Source: Albibacterium profundi (GTDB lineage Bacteria; Bacteroidota; Bacteroidia; Sphingobacteriales; Sphingobacteriaceae). From it: 64,000 nucleotides of DNA. The stretch spans positions 248,001 to 312,000 of the forward strand of contig NZ_JBBVGT010000001.1 in the NCBI RefSeq assembly GCF_042159835.1, read 5' to 3'. This document shows positions 1-8,958 of this stretch, piece by piece. The position numbers and the translations under genes are program-made. The notes beneath the pieces were generated by a model. The model saw only the letters and a list, made by a program, of their open reading frames with translations, had not been told where the DNA came from and made no database searches. The number at the start of each line of letters is the position of its first letter. The first letter of the stretch is position 1.

Positions 1-55
1 TGGCCTAATGGATAAATTAAAATAATTTTTTGCCATATTAATAACAGTGTTAATT

Positions 56-1426
56 ATGAGAACACCATTAATAAAATACATTGTAAGCCTGATTTTATTT
101 TCTTGTTTTATGCTTAACAACCACCTGTCTGCACAAGACAGGTTGAAGGCTTATGTCGACGAAGGCTTAGAGAATAACATCGTACTCAATCAAAAAAATA
201 TTTCTTGGGAAAAGGCGATGATTGGTTTGCAGTCGGCGAAAAGTTTGTACCTGCCTACAGTAGCCTTTCAGACAACCTATAGCACAGCAGATGGAGGGAG
301 AAACATTCCCCTACCATTGGGTGATCTGCTGAATGGAGTATATGCAACATTAAATCAACTCACGGAAACACAAGCTTTTCCCCAGCTGGAAAACGAGGAG
401 ATTAATTTCTTCCCGAAAAATTATTATGATGCTAAGATCAGAACAACCGTTCCGATCATTAATTCGGATATACATTATGCTGTAAAAGTCAATGAACAGC
501 AGATAGTATTAAAAGAGTATGAATTGGAAATATACCGGAGAGAGCTGACAAAGAACATCAAGACGGCTTATTACAATTACTTGTCAACACTGAATGCAGT
601 TGATATTTTTAAATCTTCACAGCTCTTAGCAGAAGAAGGTAAGCGTGTCAATCAGAAGTTGTATGATGCCGGAAAAGGTTTACCTGTATACGTCATGCGT
701 TCTGAAAGCGAAATTGCACAGGTACGGGCAGAGCTATCACAAGCCAAGCAACAAGCCGAAAACGCTCGCCTTTACTTCAATTCACTACTCAATCGTGACG
801 CCGACTTGCCGATAGATACAAGCTTTAACACAGAAAAAAAACTGCTTGAAGCCCAACAACTTCTATCAATCGAAGTAGAAACCGGACAAAGGGAAGAACT
901 AAAAAGCTTAAAGCAGGTCATGTCGATCAACGAATCGCTGTTAGAAAAAGATGAACGATATTTCCTGCCTAAACTCAGTGGCTTCTTGGACTTGGGATCA
1001 CAAGCAGAGGGCCTGAAGTTCAATGATCAAAGTCGCTACTACATGGTGGGTCTCCAACTGGATGTCCCCATTTTTTCCGGACTGCGAAACAAATACAAAA
1101 TAAAAGAAGCTAAACTAGAACTCCAAAACAGTCAGCTGCAAATGGATGACGCCAAGAGGCAGTTAGAACTTAGTGCTAATGTGGCCCAAAACAAACTTCA
1201 ATCCGCTTTTGAAACCTATGAGGCTTCCCAAGAGCAATTAAAAGCTGCTAGTGCTTATCAACGATTGATCGATCGTGGTTTCAAAGCGGGTGTCAACTCA
1301 TTTATCGAGAGTATAGACGCTCGAAATCAACTAACAAGTGCACAACTAGCAGTACAAATCAATCTATATAAAGTCCTATCCGCCGCCGCCGAACTGGAAC
1401 GGGAACTTAACAGCCGAAAATATTAA
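56..1426 (+). CDS. TolC-family outer membrane efflux protein (RND operon)
   Basis: Outer membrane channel of a tripartite pump; it should form the trimeric exit duct through outer membrane and periplasm. The roughly 27 N-terminal residues form a signal peptide ending near LSAQ, followed by two long helical, Gln/Glu/Ala-rich halves typical of the OEP family; 456 residues is a usual length. I place the start at ATG 56; a GTG at 47 in frame would only add three residues before the hydrophobic stretch. It is the first gene of a three-gene operon with the adaptor 9 bp downstream and the RND pump after it. The family call is firm; substrate is unknown. Anything upstream of base 1, including a regulator, is not visible. 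Confidence 0.93.
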   Translation: MRTPLIKYIVSLILFSCFMLNNHLSAQDRLKAYVDEGLENNIVLNQKNISWEKAMIGLQSAKSLYLPTVAFQTTYSTADGGRNIPLPLGDLLNGVYATLNQLTETQAFPQLENEEINFFPKNYYDAKIRTTVPIINSDIHYAVKVNEQQIVLKEYELEIYRRELTKNIKTAYYNYLSTLNAVDIFKSSQLLAEEGKRVNQKLYDAGKGLPVYVMRSESEIAQVRAELSQAKQQAENARLYFNSLLNRDADLPIDTSFNTEKKLLEAQQLLSIEVETGQREELKSLKQVMSINESLLEKDERYFLPKLSGFLDLGSQAEGLKFNDQSRYYMVGLQLDVPIFSGLRNKYKIKEAKLELQNSQLQMDDAKRQLELSANVAQNKLQSAFETYEASQEQLKAASAYQRLIDRGFKAGVNSFIESIDARNQLTSAQLAVQINLYKVLSAAAELERELNSRKY

Positions 1427-1435
1427 CCCATAGCC

Positions 1436-2494
1436 ATGAAAAGTATTAGTCAAATCATCACAGCAATTTTAATTTCATCTTTCACGCTGGCTTCTTGCCA
1501 ACGGTCAGAGCAGCAGAATAATCTCAATCAGGATGAGCTTATTCCGGTTCAATTAATGTCGCTTCAGGAAGATGAAAGCAGTACCCAGATCATCGCCTCA
1601 GGTGTTTTTACTACCGAAGACGAAACGATATTGTCTTTTAAGAATGGAGGGATTATTCAGAGTATTACGGTAAAGGAAGGCGACCGTGTCAAGAAGGGTC
1701 AGGTTTTGGCAAGTTTAAACATGGGTGAGATTGATGCTTCCGTGCAGCAGGCATCCCTTGCGCTAGAGAAAGCCGAACGAGATTATCAGCGTATCCGTCA
1801 ATTGTATACGGATTCTGTGGCCACCAAGGAACAGCTAGAAAACATGAAAACAGCCCGAGACGTTGCCGTGCAACAGAACCGAGTTGCTCAGTTCAACAAG
1901 AATTATTCTCAAATCCGAGCGACCGATAACGGCTATGTTCTTAGAAAGTTCGTTAATGCAGGACAGACCGTCGGACCGGGCACACCGGTTATCCAACTGA
2001 ATGGTGCCGGCAGTTCAGCATGGAAATTAAAAGTTGGGGTTAGCGATGAACAATGGGCAGTCTTAGCGGTCGGTGATAAGGCTGTCATTGAATCCGACCT
2101 CAGTAGCGAAGGCCTGAGAGCTTCGGTAGTCCGGAAATCAGAAGGCGTTGATCCTACATCTGGAACCTTCACCGTGGTATTAGAAGTTGACGACGGACAC
2201 GCCGACCAAATAGCTAGCGGAGCCTTTGCTCGTGCGGTGATTACACCGAGTGCCAATATACAAGGATGGAATGTGCCCTACTCTGCTGTATTGGATGGTA
2301 ATAAAGGTGAAGGCTATGTCTTTGTGAGCAATGATAAAGAGACGGTAAAACGCGTGCAGGTGAAAATTGGCTCCATCAATAAAGATCAAATCACCATCGT
2401 AGGCGGACTCGAATCGTATGAATATCTAGTTATCTCCGGTAGTGCGTATTTGAAAGATGGATCTGCGATACAGGAACAAACGACAGAACAATAA
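1436..2494 (+). CDS. RND efflux periplasmic adaptor lipoprotein (membrane fusion protein)
   Basis: Links the inner-membrane RND pump to the TolC channel. The N-terminus is a lipoprotein signal with lipobox LASC and Cys21 as the acylated residue. Residues about 62-95 form the first half of a biotinyl-lipoyl-like domain (GGIIQSITVKEGDRVKKGQ), followed by an alpha-hairpin of about 95-150, then beta-barrel and membrane-proximal domains. At 352 residues it is a normal, compact HlyD/AcrA-family adaptor. It lies 9 bp after the TolC gene and 12 bp before the RND gene, so the three are almost certainly co-transcribed. It is the only adaptor gene in the window. Substrate range cannot be read from sequence. 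Confidence 0.93.
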   Translation: MKSISQIITAILISSFTLASCQRSEQQNNLNQDELIPVQLMSLQEDESSTQIIASGVFTTEDETILSFKNGGIIQSITVKEGDRVKKGQVLASLNMGEIDASVQQASLALEKAERDYQRIRQLYTDSVATKEQLENMKTARDVAVQQNRVAQFNKNYSQIRATDNGYVLRKFVNAGQTVGPGTPVIQLNGAGSSAWKLKVGVSDEQWAVLAVGDKAVIESDLSSEGLRASVVRKSEGVDPTSGTFTVVLEVDDGHADQIASGAFARAVITPSANIQGWNVPYSAVLDGNKGEGYVFVSNDKETVKRVQVKIGSINKDQITIVGGLESYEYLVISGSAYLKDGSAIQEQTTEQ

Positions 2495-2506
2495 AATTCC
2501 CTAGTT

Positions 2507-5500
2507 ATGAGTACTGCAAAATTCGCTATCAAAAACAGTCAGTTCACACTGATTATGGTAATTATGGTATTGGTACTAGGGGTTAGTACCGTATTGACAA
2601 TGCCGCGATCAGAGGATCCCGAGATGAAAACAACGGTGTTCCCGGTTGTTGTTATCTATCCCGGAACCAGTCCTCAAGATATGGAGGAGCTTATTGTAAA
2701 CCCCATAGAGAGCAAGCTCTATGACCTGAGTGATATTAAGCAAATCAAAACATCCATCGTTGACGGAGTTGCAGTTCTTTTCGTCGAATATACATTTGAA
2801 TCGGATGTGGACGATAAATATCAAGAGCTTGTACGTGAGGTTTCAGCCCTGAGACCATCCTTGCCGGAGAATATTTACTCGATCGACATCAACCGTATCG
2901 ACCCGTCAAATGTAAACGTCATCCAATTGGCATTAATTTCTGAGAATGCCCCGAGAGCTTTGTTAAAAAAACAAGCAGACGATTTAAAAGAGAACCTAGA
3001 AGCCATCAAAGCATTAAAAGATGTAGAGATCAGCGGACTTTCTGATCAAATCATCCGTGTCGACGTACAAACGGATGAGCTTTCCAGAATGAATATCCCC
3101 CTTACACAGGTGATGGACCTCATTCAAAGCGGCTCACAAAACATCCCCGGTGGAAATATTCTTGCTGGAGGGAAAACCTTTAGCATCAAAACAACTGGCA
3201 ACTATCAAGCGATTGACGAAATCGAAAACACCATTGTTAGCAGTAGCGAAGGGAAAAATATCCTGTTAAAGGACATTGCAGACGTCTACCCCAGTTTCGC
3301 GCCCGAGACGCACATCACTAGACTCAACGGTTACCGCAGTCTGTTCATCAATGCCGCGATGAAAAAAGGGGGAAATATTACCGACGTACAAGAAGAATAT
3401 CTTTCGGTGATTGATAAATTCAAAGAAAACCTACCGGCTAATATGGACTTGGTGACGAGTTTTGATCAAGCTAACAATGTTAACAAGCGGCTAAGCGGAC
3501 TGGGCATCGATTTCCTAATAGCGGTCACCTTGGTGCTATTCACACTCTTACCTTTAGGTCTTCGTGCATCAGGAATTGTCATGATTGCCATACCTCTATC
3601 GCTGTCGATCGGAATCGTCTTCTTACACCTTTTTGGATACAGCCTGAACCAGCTGAGTATTGTAGGCTTTGTTGTTGCCTTAGGTCTTTTAGTCGACGAT
3701 AGCATTGTGGTGGTCGAAAATATAGAACGATGGATGCGGGAAGGATATTCAAAACTGGAAGCGGCAATTAAAGGAACCGAACAAATAACCCTCGCTGTCA
3801 TTGGTTGCACGGCTACACTTGTAATTGCTTTTATGCCATTGATGTTTATGCCGGAAGCTGCTGGGTCATTTATTCGGAGCTTACCCGTGGCGGTGATTTT
3901 ATCCGTTTTAGCTTCTATGGTTATCGCTTTAACCGTTGTCCCATTTTTGGCTACCAAAATGCTAAAGCCACACGAGCACCCTGAAGGTAACAAGGTATTA
4001 CGTGTATTCCAAAAGATTATTCATAGCACATATGCTGTAGTGCTGGACAAAGCCTTGAAAAAACCCTGGAAAGCTGTAGCGATAGCGGGTGTTATTTTTA
4101 TAGGCTCTCTTTTACTTATTCCTATTATAGGCTTTAGTTTGTTTCCAGCCTCGGAGAAACCCCAGTTTTTAATTAATATTACGACACCCGATCAGTCGAA
4201 TATTTATTATACGGACTCGATAACACGGAAGATTGAAGCAGAGCTAGATGAGATCTCCGAAATAAAATATTATTCCTCGAATGTCGGAAAAGGGAATCCT
4301 CAGATCTATTATAATGTAGTACAAGCAAACGAGAAAAGCGATTTCGCTGAAATCTTCGTGCAACTAGAAGCCGATATAAAAGCTAAAGATAAAGTTGCGT
4401 TAATTAATCGTTTAAGAGAAAAATGGTCTCCATATCCTGGAGCGAAAGTGGAGGTAAAAGATTTCGAGCAAGGAGTGCCGGTAATTTCGCCCGTTGAAGT
4501 CAAACTCTTAGGAAACGATCTAGACACCCTGCAAAACGTAGCTGCTAAGGTTGAGCAGCTCCTAGCTTCTACAGAGGGAGCCATCTATATAAATAATCCT
4601 GTACAAAACAAAAAAACAGATATTCGCGTTCATGTCGATAAAGCCAAGGCCTTAGCTTTGGGTGTGCCGACCGCCTATATTGACCAAACGATCCGGATGG
4701 CTTTGGCGGGAATTGATATTGCAACATACACCGATCCCACTGACACGCACAATGAATATAAGATCCGGTTAAGCGTTCCGCGTGATCCCTATCCAGACAT
4801 GGGTGTATTCGATAATCTATACGTCAACAACGTCCGTGGAGGCGCCGTTCCGTTAAAGCAACTCGCAAGTCTAGAGCTTGAATCTTCTTCTTCACAAATC
4901 AACCACCTTGATAAGATCAGAACCGTGTCAGTTAACTCCTTTGTCGCAAACGGTTTCAGTAACGATGAAGTCATCCAGCAAGTCATCGACAAAATGGAAG
5001 AGATGCCTTTGCCTGAAGGCTACCGCTATATAATGGGAGGGGAAGTCGAGAGTCGACAACAATCTTTTGGTGGTTTTGGAACCGTGATTATTGTGACTGT
5101 GTTTCTCTTTATTGCTGTCCTCGTACTCGAATTCAAAACCTTGAAAAGCACGCTCATCGTCCTATCGGTTATACCTTTGGGAGTTGTCGGTGCCGTTCTC
5201 GCTTTGCTTATCACCGGAAACACGCTGTCTTTCGTCGCAACAATCGGCATGGTCGCCCTCGCAGGTATCGAAGTCAAGAACACCATTCTACTCGTGGATT
5301 TTACGAATCAATTACGACGAGAAGGCACGGAACTTAATGAGGCTATTGAGAAAGCAGGGGAACTCAGGTTCCTGCCAATCATACTGACGACCCTTACAGC
5401 TATTGGAGGTCTGCTACCAATCGCCTGGTCCAGCAACCCGCTAATTTCTCCGCTGGCGATTGTCATGATTGGTGGCCTGATCAGCTCAACCCTCCTATCT

Positions 5501-5548
5501 CGTATTATTACTCCAGTGATATATAAACTTATACCACCCAAGATTTAG
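2507..5548 (+). CDS. Efflux RND transporter permease (AcrB/HAE1-like)
   Basis: Proton-driven inner-membrane pump of the resistance-nodulation-division superfamily, 1013 residues, the usual size. Residues about 13-32 form TM1; two large periplasmic loops follow TM1 and TM7, and clusters of TM segments occur at about 335-500 and 860-1010. The proton-relay aspartates of TM4 are present as Asp397-Asp398 in the motif GLLVDDSIVVVEN. I see no methionine-rich metal motif suggesting a CusA-type metal pump, so a drug/solute (HAE1-like) pump is more likely. It is the last gene of the TolC-adaptor-pump operon. Its stop codon overlaps the stop region of the convergent DUF3037 gene by 4 bp. Confidence 0.94.
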   Translation: MSTAKFAIKNSQFTLIMVIMVLVLGVSTVLTMPRSEDPEMKTTVFPVVVIYPGTSPQDMEELIVNPIESKLYDLSDIKQIKTSIVDGVAVLFVEYTFESDVDDKYQELVREVSALRPSLPENIYSIDINRIDPSNVNVIQLALISENAPRALLKKQADDLKENLEAIKALKDVEISGLSDQIIRVDVQTDELSRMNIPLTQVMDLIQSGSQNIPGGNILAGGKTFSIKTTGNYQAIDEIENTIVSSSEGKNILLKDIADVYPSFAPETHITRLNGYRSLFINAAMKKGGNITDVQEEYLSVIDKFKENLPANMDLVTSFDQANNVNKRLSGLGIDFLIAVTLVLFTLLPLGLRASGIVMIAIPLSLSIGIVFLHLFGYSLNQLSIVGFVVALGLLVDDSIVVVENIERWMREGYSKLEAAIKGTEQITLAVIGCTATLVIAFMPLMFMPEAAGSFIRSLPVAVILSVLASMVIALTVVPFLATKMLKPHEHPEGNKVLRVFQKIIHSTYAVVLDKALKKPWKAVAIAGVIFIGSLLLIPIIGFSLFPASEKPQFLINITTPDQSNIYYTDSITRKIEAELDEISEIKYYSSNVGKGNPQIYYNVVQANEKSDFAEIFVQLEADIKAKDKVALINRLREKWSPYPGAKVEVKDFEQGVPVISPVEVKLLGNDLDTLQNVAAKVEQLLASTEGAIYINNPVQNKKTDIRVHVDKAKALALGVPTAYIDQTIRMALAGIDIATYTDPTDTHNEYKIRLSVPRDPYPDMGVFDNLYVNNVRGGAVPLKQLASLELESSSSQINHLDKIRTVSVNSFVANGFSNDEVIQQVIDKMEEMPLPEGYRYIMGGEVESRQQSFGGFGTVIIVTVFLFIAVLVLEFKTLKSTLIVLSVIPLGVVGAVLALLITGNTLSFVATIGMVALAGIEVKNTILLVDFTNQLRREGTELNEAIEKAGELRFLPIILTTLTAIGGLLPIAWSSNPLISPLAIVMIGGLISSTLLSRIITPVIYKLIPPKI

Positions 5549-5934
5549 ATGGGCAGTACCAATTGCTTGTGAAGCCTCAGTAGTGTTTCACCCGGTTTTT
5601 CACAGAAACCAATATGTACTTTGGAACATTGGAGTATCGTACTGCGAGTTGCCGTCAACCATCTAAAGCGGTCCGCTATAGGTAAAGTCCCGATTGCGCC
5701 ACCTTCAGGACCGCCAATACATATCTTCTCGAAAGATCGAAGATGGTTTTCGATATCTTGAATGTCAAACGAAGAAGAAAAAGCACCTAATCGCTTTTCA
5801 TCTAATGTAAAAGCTGCTTCTAGAAAACGATGATCTTTGCAGTATAAAATGACGCCGATATTAAGAAACTCTTCTCGTTCAACAAGAGGAACAAAGCGAA
5901 TGACTGCATATTCGTATGGATGTCTATCTTGCAT
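5545..5934 (-). CDS. DUF3037 family protein
   Basis: A 129-residue soluble protein of the DUF3037 family, recognised by its N-terminal pattern YEYAVIRFVPLVEREEFLNIGVILYC. Function is unknown. The family is regularly encoded next to HipA-like kinases, and here it overlaps the kinase gene's 3' end by 11 bp, so translation is probably coupled. No signal peptide or membrane segment is visible. The gene is the last of a minus-strand group (esterase, DUF4202, kinase, DUF3037), and its 3' end overlaps the convergent RND gene by 4 bp. The pairing suggests a shared role with the kinase, but this is inference. Confidence 0.85.
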   Translation of the reverse strand: MQDRHPYEYAVIRFVPLVEREEFLNIGVILYCKDHRFLEAAFTLDEKRLGAFSSSFDIQDIENHLRSFEKICIGGPEGGAIGTLPIADRFRWLTATRSTILQCSKVHIGFCEKPGETLLRLHKQLVLPI

Positions 5935-6709
5935 TAATAGCCTCGTTTACAAAATTTTCCGAATTTGATATCCTTGTGTTTAGATACTGTACATAAACCC
6001 TTCGATGTTCTTCTACTGATTCAAAAGGACTATCCAGTAGCAACCAACTTTCGGGAATTAAGTCGACAATGGAATGGATAAAATCTTCGGTTAGAACCGA
6101 CCGAAACTCTTCGTCCACTTTCTTTAAATCGCTTGCGAACGGCAGCAATACATGATCTTTTATTTTCGCAAAAGGTTTGGCAGCTTGCTCTTCCCAATTG
6201 TGCCAGGAATGATGAAAATACAGAGCAGCACCATGATCTATTAACCATAGTTCTCTTTTCCATAACAACATATTAGTATTTCGGGGCGTACGATCCACGT
6301 TGGTAATCAACGCATCTAACCAAACGATCTGCGATGCCAAAAGCGAATCTACTTTTTCTGCTAAAGGATCAAAAGTAATAGCGCCACTTAGGTAGTGAAG
6401 CGCTAAATTTAACCCTTCACTCGCACGTAGAAGATCTTGAATCTCTTCATCTGGCTCACTTCTGCCAAAAGTCTTGTCCAGATTGGCAAATACAAGTTCA
6501 GGTATTTTAAATCCTAGAGCACGTGCTAATTCCCCGCCAATCAGCTCTGCAATTAGAGCCTTCGCACCTTGTCCGGCTCCGCGAAATTTCAACACGTACA
6601 AAAAATCGTCGTCTGCTTCCACAAGAGCAGGCATGGATCCTCCTTCACGTAAGGGTGTGACGTAGCGTGTGACATTTACAGTGCGAAGTTTAATAAGTTT
6701 TTTATCCAT
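5924..6709 (-). CDS. HipA-like kinase domain protein
   Basis: A 261-residue protein resembling the short HipA-related kinase family (HipA_2) rather than full-length HipA (about 430 residues). Visible kinase-like elements are a candidate ATP-lysine region (FLYVLKFRGAGQGAKALIAE), a catalytic-loop-like segment with NVDRTPRNTN, and a metal-binding IDHG motif in LWLIDHGAAL. There is no HipB-type HTH partner next to it; instead DUF3037 follows with an 11-bp overlap. Classical HipA phosphorylates glutamyl-tRNA synthetase; whether this family does so is not known to me. No evidence here supports calling it a toxin. Start at ATG 6709, 23 bp after the DUF4202 gene. Confidence 0.82.
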   Translation of the reverse strand: MDKKLIKLRTVNVTRYVTPLREGGSMPALVEADDDFLYVLKFRGAGQGAKALIAELIGGELARALGFKIPELVFANLDKTFGRSEPDEEIQDLLRASEGLNLALHYLSGAITFDPLAEKVDSLLASQIVWLDALITNVDRTPRNTNMLLWKRELWLIDHGAALYFHHSWHNWEEQAAKPFAKIKDHVLLPFASDLKKVDEEFRSVLTEDFIHSIVDLIPESWLLLDSPFESVEEHRRVYVQYLNTRISNSENFVNEAINAR

Positions 6710-6732
6710 AATCTAATGCAACATATAGAAAC

Positions 6733-7320
6733 CTAAGCAATTAATGCAAGTGCATCTTGTACATATTTCAAACCCTGAGCGGAATATTCTAATTTGAGAG
6801 CTTCAGCCCTGCCCTTTTCATCCATTTTAAGAAGGGATTTCCTTAAAATATTCACCATCTTTTCCGCACTGTATTTTGGAAAGAAACTTTCGAATTGATA
6901 GTTCAAAAAAACTAGACAAAGAGCATTTTCTAGTGTTTGAACATCGGAATTTAATTTGATCTTTTTCTTTAAAATCAGTTTCCGAACCTCCTCTATCAGT
7001 GCAATAGTGTAACCAACTTCTTTTAAAATCGCAGATGCCTTATTCGCATGAAAATCAGCTAATGCTTTCCGCCAGGCTAAATAAGCATTTCTGCCTTCGG
7101 GATATCGATCTCTTGGAATTTCCCAGCGACCGATATGCTGGCAGCGTGAAGCGAGCAACAAGGCTTCACTGGCTTGTGGATCAAGAGAGATGACACTCTC
7201 GTGTAACTTCTGTGCTAGAAAATATTCCTGCGGATACGTCCTTCCTTCCCAAGTATATGTGTTTGGGTCTTGCTCATTATACGCATCAAATCTTTCAAAT
7301 GCGATAGCCAATTTGTTCAT
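6733..7320 (-). CDS. DUF4202 domain-containing protein
   Basis: A 195-residue soluble, mostly helical protein matching DUF4202, recognised by the N-terminal block TYPQEYFLAQKLHESVI, by LASRCQHIGRWEIPRDRYP, and by the conserved histidines and acidic residues between them. Those His/Asp residues suggest a metal-dependent HD-like fold, but this is inference. Function is unknown. It lies 18 bp downstream of the esterase gene and 23 bp upstream of the HipA-like kinase gene, so it may be co-transcribed with both, though the four products have no obvious common pathway. Confidence 0.8.
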   Translation of the reverse strand: MNKLAIAFERFDAYNEQDPNTYTWEGRTYPQEYFLAQKLHESVISLDPQASEALLLASRCQHIGRWEIPRDRYPEGRNAYLAWRKALADFHANKASAILKEVGYTIALIEEVRKLILKKKIKLNSDVQTLENALCLVFLNYQFESFFPKYSAEKMVNILRKSLLKMDEKGRAEALKLEYSAQGLKYVQDALALIA

Positions 7321-7338
7321 CGTCGCAAATTAATAAAA

Positions 7339-8805
7339 TTAGTACGAATAAAGCTTTTTTTGCTTGCCTGCCGTGACCCCTTTCCAGTGATCCGTTCTGA
7401 AAGGTGATGCAGGGAACCCTGCGCTATTGAACAAGTTGATATCTATATTATCATCATACCAACCGTATCGTACGGCTAGGGGTTCACTTACATCGCTATT
7501 AGATACTTCAATATAATTGCCAACTATCTTTGCATCGGCTGGTTTAAACACCTGATCTTCGCCGGCAATTTCAAACCCTACCAGTTCATTACCTCCGTTG
7601 ACTTGAAGTCCGTTTTCCACATGATCAAAATAGATTCGAATCTTATCGTCGTCAATCTTCATCTTCTTATATAAAGGACCACTATAAGGATTTTTCATTT
7701 TATAAGTGTCATGAAGAGCAATTGCAGCTAACCGATTGCCAACATCCAGTTTGTTTCGGGGATGTATATCGTCACTATCCCCGATATCTGTCGTTACCGC
7801 CATTCCCGTATTCGGAAGAGATAGTGTCATGCTTTGCGCTTCTCTCAGCTCGGCCCAAGTACTACCTGAAGCACTCGTTCCTCCGCCAGCTTTAAAAGAC
7901 GCCAATTGAACGAAATAAAAAGGAAAATCTCCCTGATCCCAACGGTTTCGCCAATCGTTGATCATCAGTGGAAAAGATTCACGATATTCATAAGCAGTAC
8001 CCGCATTACTTTCTCCCTGATACCAGATAGCTCCCTGAATTGTATACGGAATCAGCGGCTCAATCATGGAGTTATACAGAAGAGTCGGTGCTGAATTGGG
8101 ATTATTTTGTGAAATTAAAGAATCCGGTAGTGAACGTGGCACCGCTGTAATTCGGTCCCTAAAGGTCTCCGATCCTTCAAACGCTTCTCTGCTTATCCAT
8201 GTTTCTACCATCGTACCACCCCATGACGAATTGATGAGTCCGATAGGTACCCCCAGTTCTTCGTTTAGTTTTTTTGCGAAATAGTACCCAACAGCGGTAA
8301 AAGAAGGTGAGTTTTCTGGCGTAGAAAGTTTCCATTCTGCCTCACTCATCAGGTCATCTTGCGGACGATCAGAAATTTCACGTTGAATTTTAATGTGACG
8401 GATCTGGTTATTGCCCGACGCTTTGATTGCCTCTTCTGCCCCATTGGTATTTTTCAAGGCCCATTCCATATTCGACTGTCCCGAGCAAACCCATACTTCT
8501 CCTATCAAGACATCGTTCAATACCAGTTCGTTGTTGCCCATTACCGTCAGCGTATAAGGCCCGCCTGCCTTTTCTTCTTTTAACTCTAACTCCCATTCCC
8601 CATTGGCGTTGGCTGTTGTTTTAACTTCCCGTTCATTCAGACGGACGGCAACTGCTTCACCCGGCGATGCCCAGCCCCATACTTTAATCGGTTTGTTTCT
8701 TTGCAAGACCATATGGTGACCGAATAACTTAGGTAAGCGGACATCTGCAAGTACAACTCCCAAGCTTAAAAGCAGAAGCAGGGTGAGAAGAGCATATTTT
8801 TTCAT
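7339..8805 (-). CDS. Sialate O-acetylesterase family protein (SASA)
   Basis: Secreted carbohydrate esterase that removes O-acetyl groups from sialic acids or other acetylated glycans. Starting at ATG 8805 gives 488 residues with a clean signal peptide (MKKYALLTLLLLLSLGVVLA); an in-frame upstream ATG at 8862 would bury that signal and is less likely. The nucleophile serine lies in CSGQSNMEW (about Ser111), and the Asp-x-x-His pair occurs in SDDIHPRNK near residue 360. An N-terminal jelly-roll-like region precedes the SGNH domain. No other sialic-acid or glycan gene lies next to it, so its true substrate is open; the family often acts on acetylated plant or host glycans. Confidence 0.88.
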   Translation of the reverse strand: MKKYALLTLLLLLSLGVVLADVRLPKLFGHHMVLQRNKPIKVWGWASPGEAVAVRLNEREVKTTANANGEWELELKEEKAGGPYTLTVMGNNELVLNDVLIGEVWVCSGQSNMEWALKNTNGAEEAIKASGNNQIRHIKIQREISDRPQDDLMSEAEWKLSTPENSPSFTAVGYYFAKKLNEELGVPIGLINSSWGGTMVETWISREAFEGSETFRDRITAVPRSLPDSLISQNNPNSAPTLLYNSMIEPLIPYTIQGAIWYQGESNAGTAYEYRESFPLMINDWRNRWDQGDFPFYFVQLASFKAGGGTSASGSTWAELREAQSMTLSLPNTGMAVTTDIGDSDDIHPRNKLDVGNRLAAIALHDTYKMKNPYSGPLYKKMKIDDDKIRIYFDHVENGLQVNGGNELVGFEIAGEDQVFKPADAKIVGNYIEVSNSDVSEPLAVRYGWYDDNIDINLFNSAGFPASPFRTDHWKGVTAGKQKKLYSY

Positions 8806-8958
8806 ATCGATATTAAATTTAGGTTCTGAAATTAAATTTACAATTATTCTATCGTTCTCCAACAGCAGACAGCAGATAATCCGACTATTTTATATTGAAA
8901 AACAATTTTTTCTGATACCTTAGCACATCAAAAAAATGATTTCGTAGCATACTATTTT

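Noticed and set aside
3466..3993. 175-codon minus-strand open frame opposite the RND pump gene
   Set aside because: Antisense shadow of a conserved TM region; composition (Thr/Ser/Lys/Ile) is that of a mirrored hydrophobic segment.
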